In this document: positions 1 to 14,355 of the stretch, in pieces
Numbering within the stretch: position 1 is the stretch's first letter
Layout of the letters: each line of letters starts with the position of its first letter
NCBI RefSeq assembly: GCF_949628215.1
Contig: NC_134277.1
Span: 111,989,463 to 112,053,462, forward strand
Length of the DNA: 64,000 bases
Reading direction: 5' to 3'
From: Phalacrocorax aristotelis
Lineage: Eukaryota; Chordata; Aves; Suliformes; Phalacrocoracidae
Position numbers and translations under genes: made by a program
The notes under the pieces: model-generated
The model's input: the letters and a program-made list of their open reading frames with translations, nothing else
What the model was told of the DNA's origin: nothing
Databases searched by the model: none

Positions 1-3000
1 AGTCGTGGCATTAAGTTAGTTTCCTCATCCCATGCTGATCCCATCTGCTCTGTAGAAAAGGCCTCTGGGTCTGAAATGCACCTCTCCTTGTAGGCACACA
101 GTTTCCTTTCCCTGAGCCTGACTGTCAACAGGCATCCCTGAGCACTGGGTTGTGTGGCTTTTTGAGGCAGGGTAGGTGCATAACAGACAGCAGGCTCTCG
201 CACACTTTCCAAGACAAATAAAACAAAAATAAAAGGAAGGTGATTGAGGTAAAGTTGTTGCAGGGCCAAGCAGCTTCATGAATTTGGATGATGGTCAGTT
301 TTGGTTTTTTTTTTTTTCTTGGCAATGATTCAAACTAAATTCTGCAGTCAGAAGACAGTCAGAAGACAGAAAAGCTCAACAGTGCTCTTTGCCCTACTGG
401 GATCGTTTGTCAGACTATCACTTTAGTGGTAGTTAGTAGTACCAATCGGTACTACATACAGGGCTACAACTTGATATATCCTCACTAGATAAAGCTGGGG
501 GTGGGGGAGGGGATGGCGAGGGATCTTACCAGCTGGTAAGACAGAATTAGATGAATGTAGAGTACTTTTGAAAATACTTTCATTGCTATTTCTAGGATGT
601 CCATGTCTAGACATTTATGGAATGCTGCTGTCTTGGTTAGTATATTTTGCTAAACACCGCTCTGTTAATTCAGGAATGGGCAGACCTTTTCCTGAAGTGA
701 TTTTTTAACCTGACTTGGCAAAAAAATGTAACTTAGGAGGTCATAATTTTGTATGTGCTGTAATATTGAATCCATATATAATTTAAGTCAAAGCTTATGT
801 AAGGTAGCCTTAAGTTCTGTTTTTTTTCTCTTTAGGATGGGGAGGTTTGCAGGGAAGAAAGCTTCTATTGGTGTACGCAGTCAAGAACAGAACAGTGTGA
901 ATTCAGACCTCATCTGGGAAGAGAGAGGAAGGGAAGGAGGAAGGGTGAGGGAGAAAGTGATTTTCGGCACCCTGATTTACATAAGGCTACAAGTAGAACT
1001 TGTGCTTCTTTAGACATTAGTCAATCCAAACCTTGGTCATGCTTAAATAGCTTTGGATTTTTGAGAAAGGCATGAGGGAAAAGCTGGGATTGCTGTAAAC
1101 ATAATTTTTGTTACTTTAAGTGATGGATAAAGTGAAGTGGTTGTAATGAGGCTTTCTGGTCACACTTTAAATATACTACAATATACAGAATAGCAGTCCT
1201 CTTAAACTACATTTACATTATTTTTAATAATATATAAACAGTGATTTCCTCCATTTATGGAAAATTGTATTGGGGGGAATCAAAGCTGGCAGATTATCCA
1301 TCCCATTTACCAACATAGTGAGTGTTGATTTATGTCAGTTATAGGCAATGCCTAGTAAAGAGAAAAGACTGTGCAGCAACTGTTACTCTGTCCATTAGAT
1401 AGCTGAGTAATGAGATTTCAAAAGCTTTTTGAAGGCTCGGTGATAGCCTGGAAGATCTCCTATCCACTCTTTGACTGCAGGAGATAGCACATTTCTTTTA
1501 ATTTACAAAATGAATTAATGTACTGGGGCTGTGAAAGAGATGGACATCAGTAATGGCAGAGAGAACTGCAAACTGCAGATAGCAAGAACCATTGAAAGCA
1601 TTTCTGTTACACAACTTGCCAGGTGGTGGTTTTTTTTAATTAGTCAAATATACCATGACAAACAGTTTTGTAAATTTGCAATTTTAAGCAGCCACATGTA
1701 GAAAAGCATTCAAACCTTTCCAAATGCAAAAAGAATAAGAGTATATTGTTATGATTTTATTTCTCTCACCAGTGGTGTAAGCACCAGAAAATTAGGATAA
1801 TGTGGCACTTCTACATCCGTTGCCAGCAGATCACCAGAACATGCAGAAGGCACTAAACTCGCTCTGCTGTGACAGATGAGCTCTGGGACCTTTCTGCAGT
1901 GTCTTAGGAGATTAGGGCCCACAGACCTGCCCTGCCTTCCCCTCCAAGGCTGGCAGATGACTGGAAGCAAAATACTGCTGAGTGATACCTGCCCAGTGAG
2001 CATGAACGGGATCTCCAAGATCCCATGTGTTAGAATAGTGGTGTGTTAATGCACCAGTGGCTCTCCTGCCTTGAGGTGTTGTGAAGAAACAGCAAGAGGG
2101 TCATAAGGTGGGAAGATCTCATATAGTCTAAGTTCTTGATTGTTCCCATGATAAATGGCAGTCACTTGGAGCCTTATGTTAGGCTTGGAATTTGGATAGA
2201 ATGCTGTCATTATTTCCAGGGGAGCCCGTATAAGACTTCAGGGTAGAATGGGATCACAGGTCCACACTGAGTTACATTTTTGTCTCGTTTCTCTCAGAGT
2301 GATCATTCTCATTTCCACCCTTTTTATCAGGGATGCTTACAGAGCTGCTCAGGCTCAGTCCGATGAATTCTGGGGAGCCTCAGAGTACAAAAAAAATTAA
2401 AATACAGTAATCTTCTGATTGAAAAAGAAATGTTAGTGGTTTTAGCAAGCTTTAGGGACAGTAAATTCTGTAGACAAAGTTATCACAATGCATATGGCTG
2501 ACACAGTAATGTGCAAATAAGACGCTTAATGTAGCTACACCTGGACCTTTCCTCTCTCAGAAATAGTCAACACGTAGGCCAGAAGTATTCAACAAAGCTG
2601 TAGGGTCTGTTTATCTTGGGGTATGGAAGACTGATTGCAACGGGATTTAAAAATGCGCTTTAGTATTTTGCTGACTAGGAATTAATCTATGCATTATTAG
2701 AACCAGACAGTCAGAACAATGGGTTAAATTAGTCCTTGAATATTATTTCAGTTTAAATTTGGCAAATATACTACAGCATTACAGTAAACATCTGAGAGAG
2801 AGATGCCTTCCTCAGAACTGGGTCTGTGTGCAACAGGTAACAGCCCTGACTGAAGTCCAGGGGACAGGAACACCCCTGCAGGGACTACTTCTGCAGCCAC
2901 GTCTTGGGTCTGCCTTAGGAGTACCAATACTGGTGAGCTGCGAAGGAAAATGGATAGCAAAGTCTGCAAATGAATCAAAGCCAATTGGATTATTTGTGCC

Positions 3001-6000
3001 TGGAGAGGTTAGTGAGCAGCAATATAAGCAGTTTATTATACAATAAACAGGGGAAACAGTGAAATAAGGAAGTCTGGTTTCCTTTAAGGCCGTGCCTGAT
3101 TTCCAGCCTTGACTTCACTTCAATGAAAGCAGCCTCCACAGCACGTCTTTTATGAGGGTCCTCTAACTCCTGCGGTTCCTCCTCTACTTAATCTTTAGCG
3201 TCTTCACAGTATCTCCAGGCTCTTCCACACCGACACCTACCAGTTTGAAAGAGGCAGTACGTGGCTGTGCCCACCTCTGAACTTCATGTATCCTGCCAAC
3301 TGGCATGTCAAAGATGATGGATAAATGTTAAGCTTTATGCTGTGGCTGTTAACTCAGCAAGCGATGGAGTTTCACAAAACTTGTTGAAATTTAGGGCAGG
3401 ATTCAGGTGCGTAGACATTTTTGTCATCACCTAAAGCTGCTGTGCTGCCCTAGAAACTTCCACGTGGGACTGGAGTTAAGATAAAAAAATATATTCAAGA
3501 GCTGCACCTCTTTGGAGCAGCAGATGGAGGATGCTTGTGGACACCTAAAATAGCTCTAGATGCTTGTCTGAGCAATTGAATTGTCTCCTATTATCTATTA
3601 AAGCCTCTACTAAGTGTCAGATTTGATGGAAGTCAGCCAATTATTACTGGGATGGACAAACAGACATCCATATGCTACAGAATAGGCTTCATTTCCTCAG
3701 TAAACAGAGCTAAAAATGGTATTGAGTAAGCACTGAAAGTGAGCATTTGAGCTTCCCAAAAGTATCATTGCTTGGTAGTTAGTTAGTGAAGAAAAGTAAC
3801 TGGCTCTACAAGGCACTGTGAGCTGCTTCAAAAATGTAGCCAATTTGCAGTGATGTACTTGAAAAGGATCCCTCTACCATTTGGCATTTTTTCTACACTC
3901 CAACTTAACTTTTCTCCCTCAGATTTCTGACAAAATACAGGTATGTCAATAGTGTCTCCAAAATGGATGAGTCTCCAGGCAACTAGATGTGGAACGTCAA
4001 TGTTCAGGGTGAAATTAAGCTGAGATAACAACTTTTAGTATTAAGCTTAATATGAGAGGGTAATGTAACAGTAAGGTCTCTCTATTTCCGAATTGATGAG
4101 TCAGTCTTCCCATAAGCACATCTGTAGAGTTTTTAGAATTTAGTGTGCAATAACTGTTCTTTTGAATTGTCCCCAAAAGCTTGCTCAGTTAGAATGATAA
4201 CTATCTGGAAAAAAAGGAGTCAGTGTATGCTAAAGTATAGGATTAAAAAATTATTTTAAAATACAGCATGAACACTACAATATAAAGTCTGTTCTTCATA
4301 TAGGTCCACAGAGAAGTTTTAGCTTCTGCCCGTTTCAGCTTCTCTCTTTCTCTTGGTTGTAGCCTCTAGCCCAGGTGGAGACACCCCTGTTCCAGCGCTG
4401 TGAGCTAAACTGAACATGTGGCAGCCAGTTGCTTTTGCTTATTGTGTTTATGCTAATGGCTCAGCTGGATCAATTTCTTCATCTCACAAAATTACGAAAG
4501 GTACTTGTTAGTGCCTTGTTCCATTAGAACAGGACTATTAAAATGCAGAAGTGATTTCTCCGGGGCTATATGTATATGGCTAGCCAGGACACAGAGAGAG
4601 GATTTATTAGTATGCGGTGTACAATAAGTAGCAATCAATACTTTAGTCTTGGCACAGTTTAACTCCGCAGAATAGTCTGAAGATACAGATCATGCCAAAT
4701 AGCAGCATAGGATTTAGTGCAGTGCAGATGTATCTGGAATACTTTAATAAAAAGAGGGGTTATGGAAAACCTTTGGCAGTTTCTGGAGCATGCAGCAAAT
4801 ATTACATACCATCTGTAACAGTATAACTGAGCATGTACAATGTACTGAAAAGATGTTGCATCCACATCCTATAAGAAGTTTCACCTTCTGTAAAAATGTG
4901 CCTAATTTTTAGGTTTCTAATTAGGCCAGACTTGTTTGGTTTAGAAATAAAATCACATTTGTGCTAAGCTCGACTTATTAAATATCCTTGAGATAAGATA
5001 CAAAACTTTCTGAACTCTTGATGGCAAGTTCTGTAGTCTTCAATTAAAACTGCTCTTTCTAGGACAGGAGAAAACTGATTGCTGGACTCTGAATCCCAAA
5101 TGTTTCTACTCTTTTCAACTGTGGCAGCAGCAGAAGCCTTTTTATTCCAGTTATCTGGTTTTCAGATGAGGCAGCATTTCAAGGACTGCCACGATCGTGA
5201 TGAAATCACTTCCTGAGCTCAGTCATTAAGCCAACGCAGCACACAAAACATGCATGTTAGAGCTAAAATTGAGCTTATCCCTTATCCCAGAGCACTTAGA
5301 AGAGCTACTGTATTAAACTGTATGCTCCTCCCCATTAAGCTGTTTGGATCCCTTAGTGGTATGGACAATTGTGAAGAGATCCACATCTGAGAGGAAAATG
5401 TACTTTTCCCCTGAGCCATTAGGGATGGAAGAAGACTCTGCCGATAATCACTGCCTTACTTCAAGCTTGAAATACTGTTGGTTTCCTCCCTCCCTAGAGC
5501 AAGTAACGTTATAAAATCCAAAATAAATGTGCAAATAGAAACTTGAGGAAATACATTATTTACCAAATTCTATTACACCCAGTTGGAGTCATCTGAATAA
5601 TGCCAATCCTTTCCACACCAGACCTTCGCTGAAAAATGTAGCGTTGTGTATCCCCTTCTGCTTTGGCATACTGCAGCCCTATATGTGTTGCTCTCACCCT
5701 TGCATCACTGCATATACATGAACAGGAAGGCTACAGGATCTCTAATGCTTTCCAGGCCCACCATGGGATTCACTGGGACATTGTTGGAATATTGACACCT
5801 GAGAGAACAGAGACTGGTGACACATCTACTCTGAAAAGGCACTGAAAAGCAGCAGATCACTGCCAAACTTATGTACTGTTTAGTGTGTTCTGAATGCACT
5901 ACAAAGCTTAGAAGCAGGCTTGTATTTCTGTGGTATGATATGAAGGTGATTACGGCATGGGGGTAGTATATCAGATCTTTCACTGCCTGTTGTCATTCAT

Positions 6001-9000
6001 TGCAAAATTGTTGTGTCAAATGGACTTCTGGGCAGTATCTGCTCAGTAGGAAGTAGAGAGGTGCTGATGCTTTAACCAGTGTGGGCAGATGTGGTGATCT
6101 TTTAAGTAAAATTGGACCTTGGTCTGACATGGGTCTTTCTCTTAATCTTGCGTCCTTTGCAATTTCTAATGTCAAACTATTTCAAATGTCCATGCAGGGT
6201 TAGATTCCTACAAATGTGAAGACTGTCAAGACTCGAAAGCCGGTTGGAATGATACATCATGATTAAGAGCCTAAATGTGATTTTTTTTCTGGCTTACCAG
6301 CAACACATGTAGCATAATGTCTGGAACAACAATGCTGAACTAGTCACTCCATTCAGTTTTGGTTTAAGGGTGATTTTTCCTTCTACCACCACAAAAGAGT
6401 TGTATGGCATGGACATTCCAACTTCAGTGCTTGTAAACTAGTTTCATATTTGAAGTATAGTCTATTACGGCATTTACAGAAGGTTATGTTGCATGATGGA
6501 TTGTATTCTGGTTTATGTCATGGTTTTATGGCTGTATAAAAGCCAATGAAGGGCATATGGTTGGAAATTCATACTCTAAAACAAATCACTCATTAAAGCA
6601 GAGGGCTGAATTGTTTAATATATAGTAAGTCAGGAGTATAGGTGAGTGAAGTCTTTATGGAAACCTAGGAAATTGCTAATCGTTGACCAGCTGTCAGTAC
6701 TTTCACTTGTTAAATTTTAGTGTGCAGAGTTGGCTTTGCTTTTCAGAGTGTTCTGTCTCAAAATATTTTCTCTTGGAAGCCCTGTAATAAATACAGTGGG
6801 GAATGTTGCATGTTTTTTAACTTTTGACCTTTAGATGTGATATTATTAATACTAATATTCCTGAAATACTTTGTCATAGTAGCGATGTCTTATCTAATGA
6901 TGAAAGAAACTTTCATTACTCTTACTGGATGAAATTAAGGAACACCCACATTTGTTGGACATGTTCCATTTCTGCATGTTATCTTATGGCAAGCCATTAC
7001 CACAGACAGTTTTAAAACAAAATACAATCTAAGAGCCCCTCTGGAACTCCAGTAACAGTGAGACAGATGCTGTTTCTGATTGTGAAAGAGAGAAGCATTG
7101 CAATATGCACAAGTGGAGTGCAATATGTAATAGGTGGAAAAGGGAAAAGCTTATGGTAGTAAGAATATGCATATTTATATATACATACATGCATACAAAC
7201 ACACACATATGCATCCTGTATGTTTGAGCATGTACCAGCAAGAATCTGATAGCACACCCTCTTGTTTTCTTATAAAAAACCTTCCAAGCCTTAGCAGTCC
7301 CTCTTAGCCCTTATCCTGGTATTAATTAGTTGAGAGCTTTTCTGGTGGAAGTACATGAACTGGGTCTGCACAGTAGTTGTGGAAGAACATGGCCAGGTAT
7401 TGGTGGGGAAGTCACGGCCATTTTTCTCATTAGTAATCAGTGATAAGACTGGTGTAAGTGATAAGGTGAAGGAAGCCGGGAGGATGATTCAGCAAATATA
7501 AAGAATGTCTCTCAAGTAGAACAGAAGTGGGGTGAGTAGGAATTATGAGGAAGAGAGACTTGGATTTCATGGAAAACAACAAGAGGGTGCTGAAGGCGCA
7601 CAACCCAGGGGCACAGCATTCAAAGTTGGAATGAACTGAAAGAAGAGGATGCAATATTCAAGAAGTGAAATAAAACTCCCAGCCAGGACCTTCCTACCTG
7701 CACAAAAATAGAAAGAAGGTTGGGATCTTCTGGAGGTAGTAGGTATTATGGAGGAAGAAGACAGCTTGGTATGCTTACTATGAGGTACAAGAGCTGAGCC
7801 AGAATGAAAGAATGGCAGTTCACAGCCTTGGAGGCTTAGGGTAATGAGGGCAATCAGGAGCACCACACTGGTAAAAACAGTATTAATTTAGTGCCACAAA
7901 ATCTGCTTTGAAAAAGGCCTATATTGGAAGCTGTGTTCCTTCAGGCCTTGAAAAAAGCCCGTGAGAGAAATGTCAGCTAAATATTTCAAGAAACACAAAT
8001 GAAAATGAAGTTGAGAATGCCAGTTTATGTACTGAGTATGAAGTAGGCTTTTATGATCCTGTTGTATGTTTTTGTTCATTATTCCCCTGCATTACTTCTT
8101 CTGAAATGTCACCATAAACACAACCACAACAACTCTTCTGGCTGTAGGAGGCTGTTTGGGATGTTTGGCTCGGGAGTATCTATAGCTACTCAGAGTAAGC
8201 TACTTAATAGTCAAATCTTTCTGAGAACAGAAAATTGCATGAGAATTGTATTAATGGCAACATGAAGATGGTGTTTTTGTGTAACAGGAGCTGAATTGAA
8301 ATGGCTTCCCCCGCTATGTGCACTATAGCTCTTCAGACAGACACTTTTGCTGTTATGGGCTCACTAGCAATTAAATCACGGTAAATTAAACAGTGTCAGA
8401 GAACGTTTCTTGGCAGTGAGATTTGGTCTTTTATGCTATTACACATTTAAAGCCGTCCCCATCATGGCTGTGATCCAGGTCAACTAGCATTTCCCCCCCT
8501 GCCAGATTCTCAGGTACCTTTGGCAGGAACATTCCCAACAGGACAACCCTGCTTTGAGGGCTCTCACTCTTCGACTGTGTGGGTGCAGTTCTTCCAGTTG
8601 CATTGCCAGGAGATGGTCCTGGGGATGTGTCACTATTAGTGCAGATGCAGCCTGGCTGGAGTAATCTAATCAGTTCTAGTACACATCTCCATATATTTTT
8701 GTGCACTGGCCCTCCTTTTAAATTAAGAGCAGCTTAAATGTATGGATGATATTACCAGTGGTAATTCTAGGCCATTTGTTCATCTGAGCAGGTGTCTGAC
8801 TCATTAAGCCCTCAGTGCACGTATTCACTATAATGCACACAGATGGACATGGTAGGTACCCAGCAATTAGGCTAACGCAGAATTAAATGAGACTGCACTT
8901 GACTGTTGTGTACATGCAGAAATAAGAGATAGTCCGAAGTAGGTCTTTAATGTCCTATTTTAAATATTTTATTTCCATAAAGTACCTAGAAGTATTTTAT

Positions 9001-12000
9001 TTAGGAGACCTGGTACATTTTCTTAGGAAAAGTGAACATCCAGCACTGTAATAATAACGCTGAGTATAATGTTCATCTTAAAAATGCTCTGCATGTGTCA
9101 AGTTGCTAAGCCCTACAAAGCTGCTGTGAGGAAGGGCAGAATTTCTGAGGAGTATTTCTAGATGGAGGCATCAAAGCTGAGAAGTCCAAAAGGATTCAAA
9201 ATAAGACTAGTGAAGTTAAAGCCATTAGTCCTGACACTGAACCCACCAGAAGAATAACCACCTTTGACTTGGCAGTGCCAGTCCAGAACTTCTTCACCAG
9301 ATACCCAGCTTTGCAGAGTAAAGGACTTGTGCAGAGGGCTCTACTAAAGGTACCTTGGGGTGGTAGGAGCGCAGGAGCAGGTGTCTCCTTCTGGGTCACA
9401 GCTTCATTGCTTGTTTTTTTTCTCTCCCCCTATCACATGTATGATCCATTTTCGGAACATGGTAACAACAGATTTTCTAGTGTCCATCAGAGGAGATGCA
9501 AAAAAGCTAATTATTGATTATTAAGACTATACTTTGGATTGCGAGCTGTACAGTGTTGAAATAATTGTGTTAATGTAAATCTTAGTCAAATAAGCATTCT
9601 GAAAAGATTTAACAAAAGCTATACAACTTGAATTTTTATATTGGAAATAGATTTTCTTCAAGAGTGTTCACAGGTTCTTGTCCTGGTATAAATTTTGGTC
9701 TTTGATCTTGCCAAAAGACATCTCATCTTTTAGTTCAGGTACAATGGGGGTGGGGTTGTCAACAAAGTGCAGTTAATGTTAAGGAAAGATTAACACATGG
9801 ATAGATGGAGATTTTTTTTTTAAAGTTCCATGAGTTTTTTTTCTGTGGTGTTTGGTTTTTTTTTAATACCAAGCAATCCTGATAGCACTGGGAAGAGCTA
9901 ATTGTCTCCAGAGCACCTGCACATTATGCACCTGCTTCACTCATTTCAGGGCACTCCTTACTCATCCAAAGGCCTTCTGCATTCAGAGGGAGAATGAAGA
10001 CTATGGCCATTTCATCCAGGGTATGTGCCAATTGTTGCAAGCAATGCTGGTGGGCAAATTTCTGTTGCTGAGTCCATTGACTTTTCCCACCTTGCCAATG
10101 AACAGAAGGTCACCAGTTGCAGATCCATCCATCTGTCCATCCTCGGATGGAGGAGGACGGTGTTTGAAACAGAAATAGCAGAGCTTAAAAAAGGAAGAAG
10201 AAAAGGACAACACATTATAAACATACTCAAGGCTGTCTGGGCCAAACCTGATCCTCAGACGCACCTGGACATTTGTGCTGCAGGCAGGGCGATGGAGGGG
10301 GTTCTATAGAAAATAGAGTGTTTCCTCTGTGTTTGAGATGACCAAACATTTTCCTCTTGTGCTGGTGTCCTGGCAGACTACAGGAGGCCCATCAGGGAGG
10401 CTCTGACTGAAGTTTCCTTCCAGAGTTCCTGATGTTTGTTCAGGAAAAGTTTTGACATACTTCAAGGTCTCCCATTTTTTAGGCTTTGGACATCTCATGG
10501 GCACTGAGGAGGAGGAAAAGTTTTGCAATCATTTGTGCCTAGGCAGGCCTGCCTCTCCTCTTGAAACTGCCTGGCTATGGATTATTTATACAGATTTTAT
10601 ATAAATATATAGATTATTTATACATCTTAAAAAGGTGGGACCTGAACTTCTTTCTTACAATACCAGTCCACCAGCAGACACTCGTGCAAGAGCTAACTTT
10701 ATGGCAAGTTTCTTCCTTTTTGGTTCCCTCTGCAAACTGTATACATTTCTTTAACTGATAAGTAGAGATATGCAATATTCTCAGTCCTAAAACTCAATAT
10801 TTTTCACTTTTTGGCTATGTTCTCCAGGCATACCATTTGTTATCTTTATTTACAAGTATTAAAATGCACAGTAAGATTTACCATGGCATTGTCTTCCATG
10901 GAGTAAAACATGGCTTAAAGAAAAGTCTTAGATGAGATTTTAAGGATCAAATTTCATCATTTATGGGCTTTCTATTGAGGACCTTTTTTCTCATGAGTGG
11001 TCCTGTCCCTTAGGAACTTAGGCTACAGAAGTGGAAGGACCCTTCTGTTTATTAAGCCTAGGCCCCCACTTTAATGTGCAAGTGTGTCACATAATACCGT
11101 GCCCAAAATTTAATCAAATAGTGTCTTAACATTGCTCCTCATGCAGATACCATTGAGTGCAGTTAGAACACACAGAAATATAGGACAGATCTGAGCCTTA
11201 ATCTTTGCATGACTGTTTAACATAACAAAAGCTAACTGGTTGAGTAAGCTAATAGAGAACCATGTGTTTAGTAAGAGAAGGGAGACAAAGAGAGATGCCT
11301 TCCAGCACACGGCGTGATTCTGTACCATTCAGCAGAATAGCTCCAGTTTGCTGAAAACAGGGTTCCTCCTACTTTACAGAGTCTAAAACTGCTTTTAAAA
11401 GGGAATGCTTACAATAAACGCTTGTATTACATCAAGAATGAATCTTTTCTTATAGAAGAGGCATAAAGGAGATTGTTTTAAAATGTAGCTTCAAATTGAA
11501 AGTTCATGTTCCACTGGGGAAAGGAGCAAATTTTTTTCTGACAGGCATTTCACTGAGAAGCATGAAATAAGAGTTTCTGATGCAGAGAGATTAGTCTTTG
11601 AAGCAGTCACTGAACATACACAACAATGAAATTGGACTTTGGGAATCTCAGGTGAGGGAATTTTTTAGTTAGATCACACTACTTTCACATGCTATTTTTC
11701 TTTGAATATTACATCTTGAGATACAGGAACCAATTACCAGTGAATTATAGTGATAATGTACAAAAAGCAGAGACATTTTGAAAGTGCCTTGTCTGTTCAT
11801 ATTAGCAAAATAAAGTATTTGCTGAGCCTTATTGTTAAATTTAATGAGCCATTATTGGACGCAATGACAATGAACTTGAGAGGTTTCTTGGCCCGCTGGC
11901 TTAGCAGTGTATTTGTGTGTCATTAGAAATTACAAGTAAGATTCTCCTTTGCGGTCAGGTCACTGGCTTTTGCTGTGTGGGAATGCCCACCTAGCACACA

Positions 12001-12109
12001 TATCTCTGCAAGATACTGTGCTGTGCCATTTTTGAACAAGATCAGTGCTTATTAGCCCGGCCAAGGAGTTTTGCTTCCAGCTCTAAGCTAGCTCCCCACA
12101 CAATAGCTA
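1..12109. other. Intergenic DNA, no gene recognised
   Basis: AT-rich single-copy-looking DNA. All open frames are short (99 codons or fewer) and none resembles a known protein or has consistent splice sites. It contains T-runs (for example 308-320, 9811-9870) and a TA/CA-rich patch at 7165-7215. I could not recognise mobile elements, but old ones may be present. Confidence 0.7.
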
Positions 12110-12425
12110 AGGCCTGTCTGCATCACACTGCCTTGTGCTGCATAAACATACGTCAAGCAAAGTTGCACTGAACTACAATCAACGTTTTAAAAATCCATTT
12201 TCTGTTAAGGCCTATGTGGGCTTGTTTTGTTCAGTCTAAGCTGTCCTCTCTCACTTCAGGATACATCTCTTGCTGAGGCAAGCTAAGGCAATGTAAAATA
12301 GTTTTAAAGCTACACACACACACGCACACACACACACGCATTAAGCTTTGCACTGGTTTAACTGAAGTGTTTTTTAAACCAATTTAGTTAAATGGGTACA
12401 ATCTTTGTGTTTTGACGGGCAGAGA
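12110..12425. mobile_element. Degraded DNA-transposon/MITE-like remnant
   Basis: Two stretches resemble each other and an old amniote repeat that I remember only as a consensus with GGCCTTGTCTACAC ends and GCACCGGTTTAACTAAA inner blocks. The first (12110-12230) has AAGGCCTGTCTGCA followed by AAGTTGCACTGAACTA and TTTTAAAAATC. The second (12340-12425) has CTTTGCACTGGTTTAACT, TTTTTTAAACCAATTTAG and TTAAATGGGTACAA. The second stretch also contains an internal inverted repeat (TGGTTTAA / TTAAACCA). A CA microsatellite sits between them. I do not assign a family name, and the edges are guesses. Confidence 0.5.
12312..12339. repeat. Interrupted (CA)n microsatellite
   Basis: About 28 nt of ACACAC with two ACGC interruptions. 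It lies inside the MITE-like remnant and may have grown from its CTACACA end. Confidence 0.95.
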
Positions 12426-14355
12426 AATCCCAGTGCTTTGAAGTCAGCTGGACTGTTGCCAGCATAGCCAGGATTATTTGTACGATCTTTACACTGTGCC
12501 AGTGCTGGGAAGTGCCATATAGAGAAAATAAATTACTGTCTCAAAAGCTTATCTGTAAACTGAAAGCAGGGTCTGAATGAACATTACCAATAAGCCACTT
12601 GTGTTTTTACAGTAATTAAAATCTGTAATAAAATGGTGGGCTCATTTCAAAATTCATTGAAGTCATTGAACTCCTCCAAGCACTGCTTCCCTATGAGTGT
12701 GTGATAAAAACAATCCAAGCACCTAAAACAGAAGTAAAAAGTCTAAACCCCAACCCTCATGAAAATAAAACCAATCCAACTTTATGAAAAAAAACACCCA
12801 AAATGAAATAAGCCATCTGCCAGTAAATCATTGATCTGGACATGGATAAACCACAGGGCAAGAATAAAATATTCATAGTAATTAGTGGTATAGACAGAAT
12901 AGAAAGCTCTTCTTTGCACTTGCTGTTGTTATGGTGATTCTTCCTCCAAACACTCTCTCCTCCCCCCAAATGACATTGGCTCTCTCCATGGCTTTCCATC
13001 TGGCTCTTGCTTTCTTGTTTATCCCAATGAAATTAGCTCGACTGCTCATTTGTCACCTTGGAGGTGTAGTTGCTGTGAACATGTGCGGTGCGAGAGAGCA
13101 GGACAAGCAGATGGTACTTGAGAATAGATAAACAGACAGATGCATTAAAAAGACAGCAAAATTGTTGGTATGAAATAGCGTCTGGAAGATGATGAATTGG
13201 GTTTGTGTTTGGCGAGGCATGGGCAACTCTTGCATGCAAAGAAGTGTTGTCCCCTCATCCTTGTTTTCTTTTAGGCTGCTAGCACATGCTGAGGGGTCTC
13301 TGAATTGCTGAAGCTAGGGATAAGAAGAATCAGGGATACCATATTTCAGATAGTATGCTGAGGTTTGATGTGAATTGCTGGAAAATGTGAGACATTTTCC
13401 TGGCTGCTTCTCCTTAACAAAACGAAAAACACAGCTCCACAAATCTGCACAAATCACTTATATTATTAATGTCTGCTCTTTGTCCTAGAAATAGTTCAAC
13501 TCAGTGTGCCATTTGTGATTTCTGTGGTATCTTATTTATGTGTAATGAGTATGTGTATAGGAAAAATTATAATTTAATTATATACTTATTTGACTGCATT
13601 AAATGCAGAGTTGGTCTGGATTTATGCCAGGAATCAAAATCTCTTGTCCAGAAAGAAACAGTGAAAGTTATCCTAGAAAACCTGTAAGGAATTAAAGACA
13701 CAAGCAGAGGGAGAGCATAGAGGCAGACAGAACAGAGAAATAAGAATCATAATCTATAAAAATGTGACCTAGTTGGCCCTATTCGCTAGGCCAAACCCAA
13801 TCTTTTAGCCAAATGAGGTTTTTAAAGGTAACGAATATGGCATGTTTATGTGTGTGGCACAGAAAAAGGACCTATTGAAAAAGGATATTGAGACAAAAGC
13901 AGGTTAATATTTACTTTCAGAAATTAGCGCTATATTTGTATTAGTTACTGAGGCCAAATTTCTGTTTCCTGAAACACAAATGGAGTGGAGCTGGCTACTA
14001 AGGTCCAACAGCTAACAAACTTTACTCCAAGGAGATCTTACAGCAAGACTGCCAAGTTGCAGCTGTCTAGACTTATACACAAACAGTCACACACACACAC
14101 ACATAGCCTGGATTAATGAAAAGGCAACTGTTTAAAAAGGCCAATGGTGGCAAAGGAGCCCAATTCCAGTCCCTGTGCACTTCCAGGAGGGAGGGGTGGG
14201 TTGGAGATGGTGCAGAGGCAGATGGAGGGGTAAGGGAAGAGGAGGTAGCAAGCTTGGGTACAGCACACAGGTGGGGTGAACCTATGTCTGTGCATTCATG
14301 TGGAAGAGAAGAATAAAAAGAGAAAGGAAAAGGGAAGAGGAAAGGGAAGGGGAAT
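12426..14355. other. Intergenic DNA before the purine tract
   Basis: No gene is recognised. The stretch runs from the MITE-like remnant to the purine tract and includes the short CA run at 14088-14103 and a purine-rich lead-in from about 14300. Confidence 0.7.
14088..14103. repeat. Short (CA)8 run
   Basis: Sixteen nucleotides of alternating CA, about 250 bp before the purine tract. It is too short to say more. Confidence 0.9.

Noticed and set aside
2759-3046. 95-codon plus-strand frame
   Set aside because: It looked protein-like at first glance, but matches no family I know and has no transcript signals. It is consistent with chance.
5993-6175. Minus-strand frame that looked like a possible retroelement fragment
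   Set aside because: I could not match it to any reverse transcriptase, integrase or gag motif, and no LTR or tail is visible nearby.
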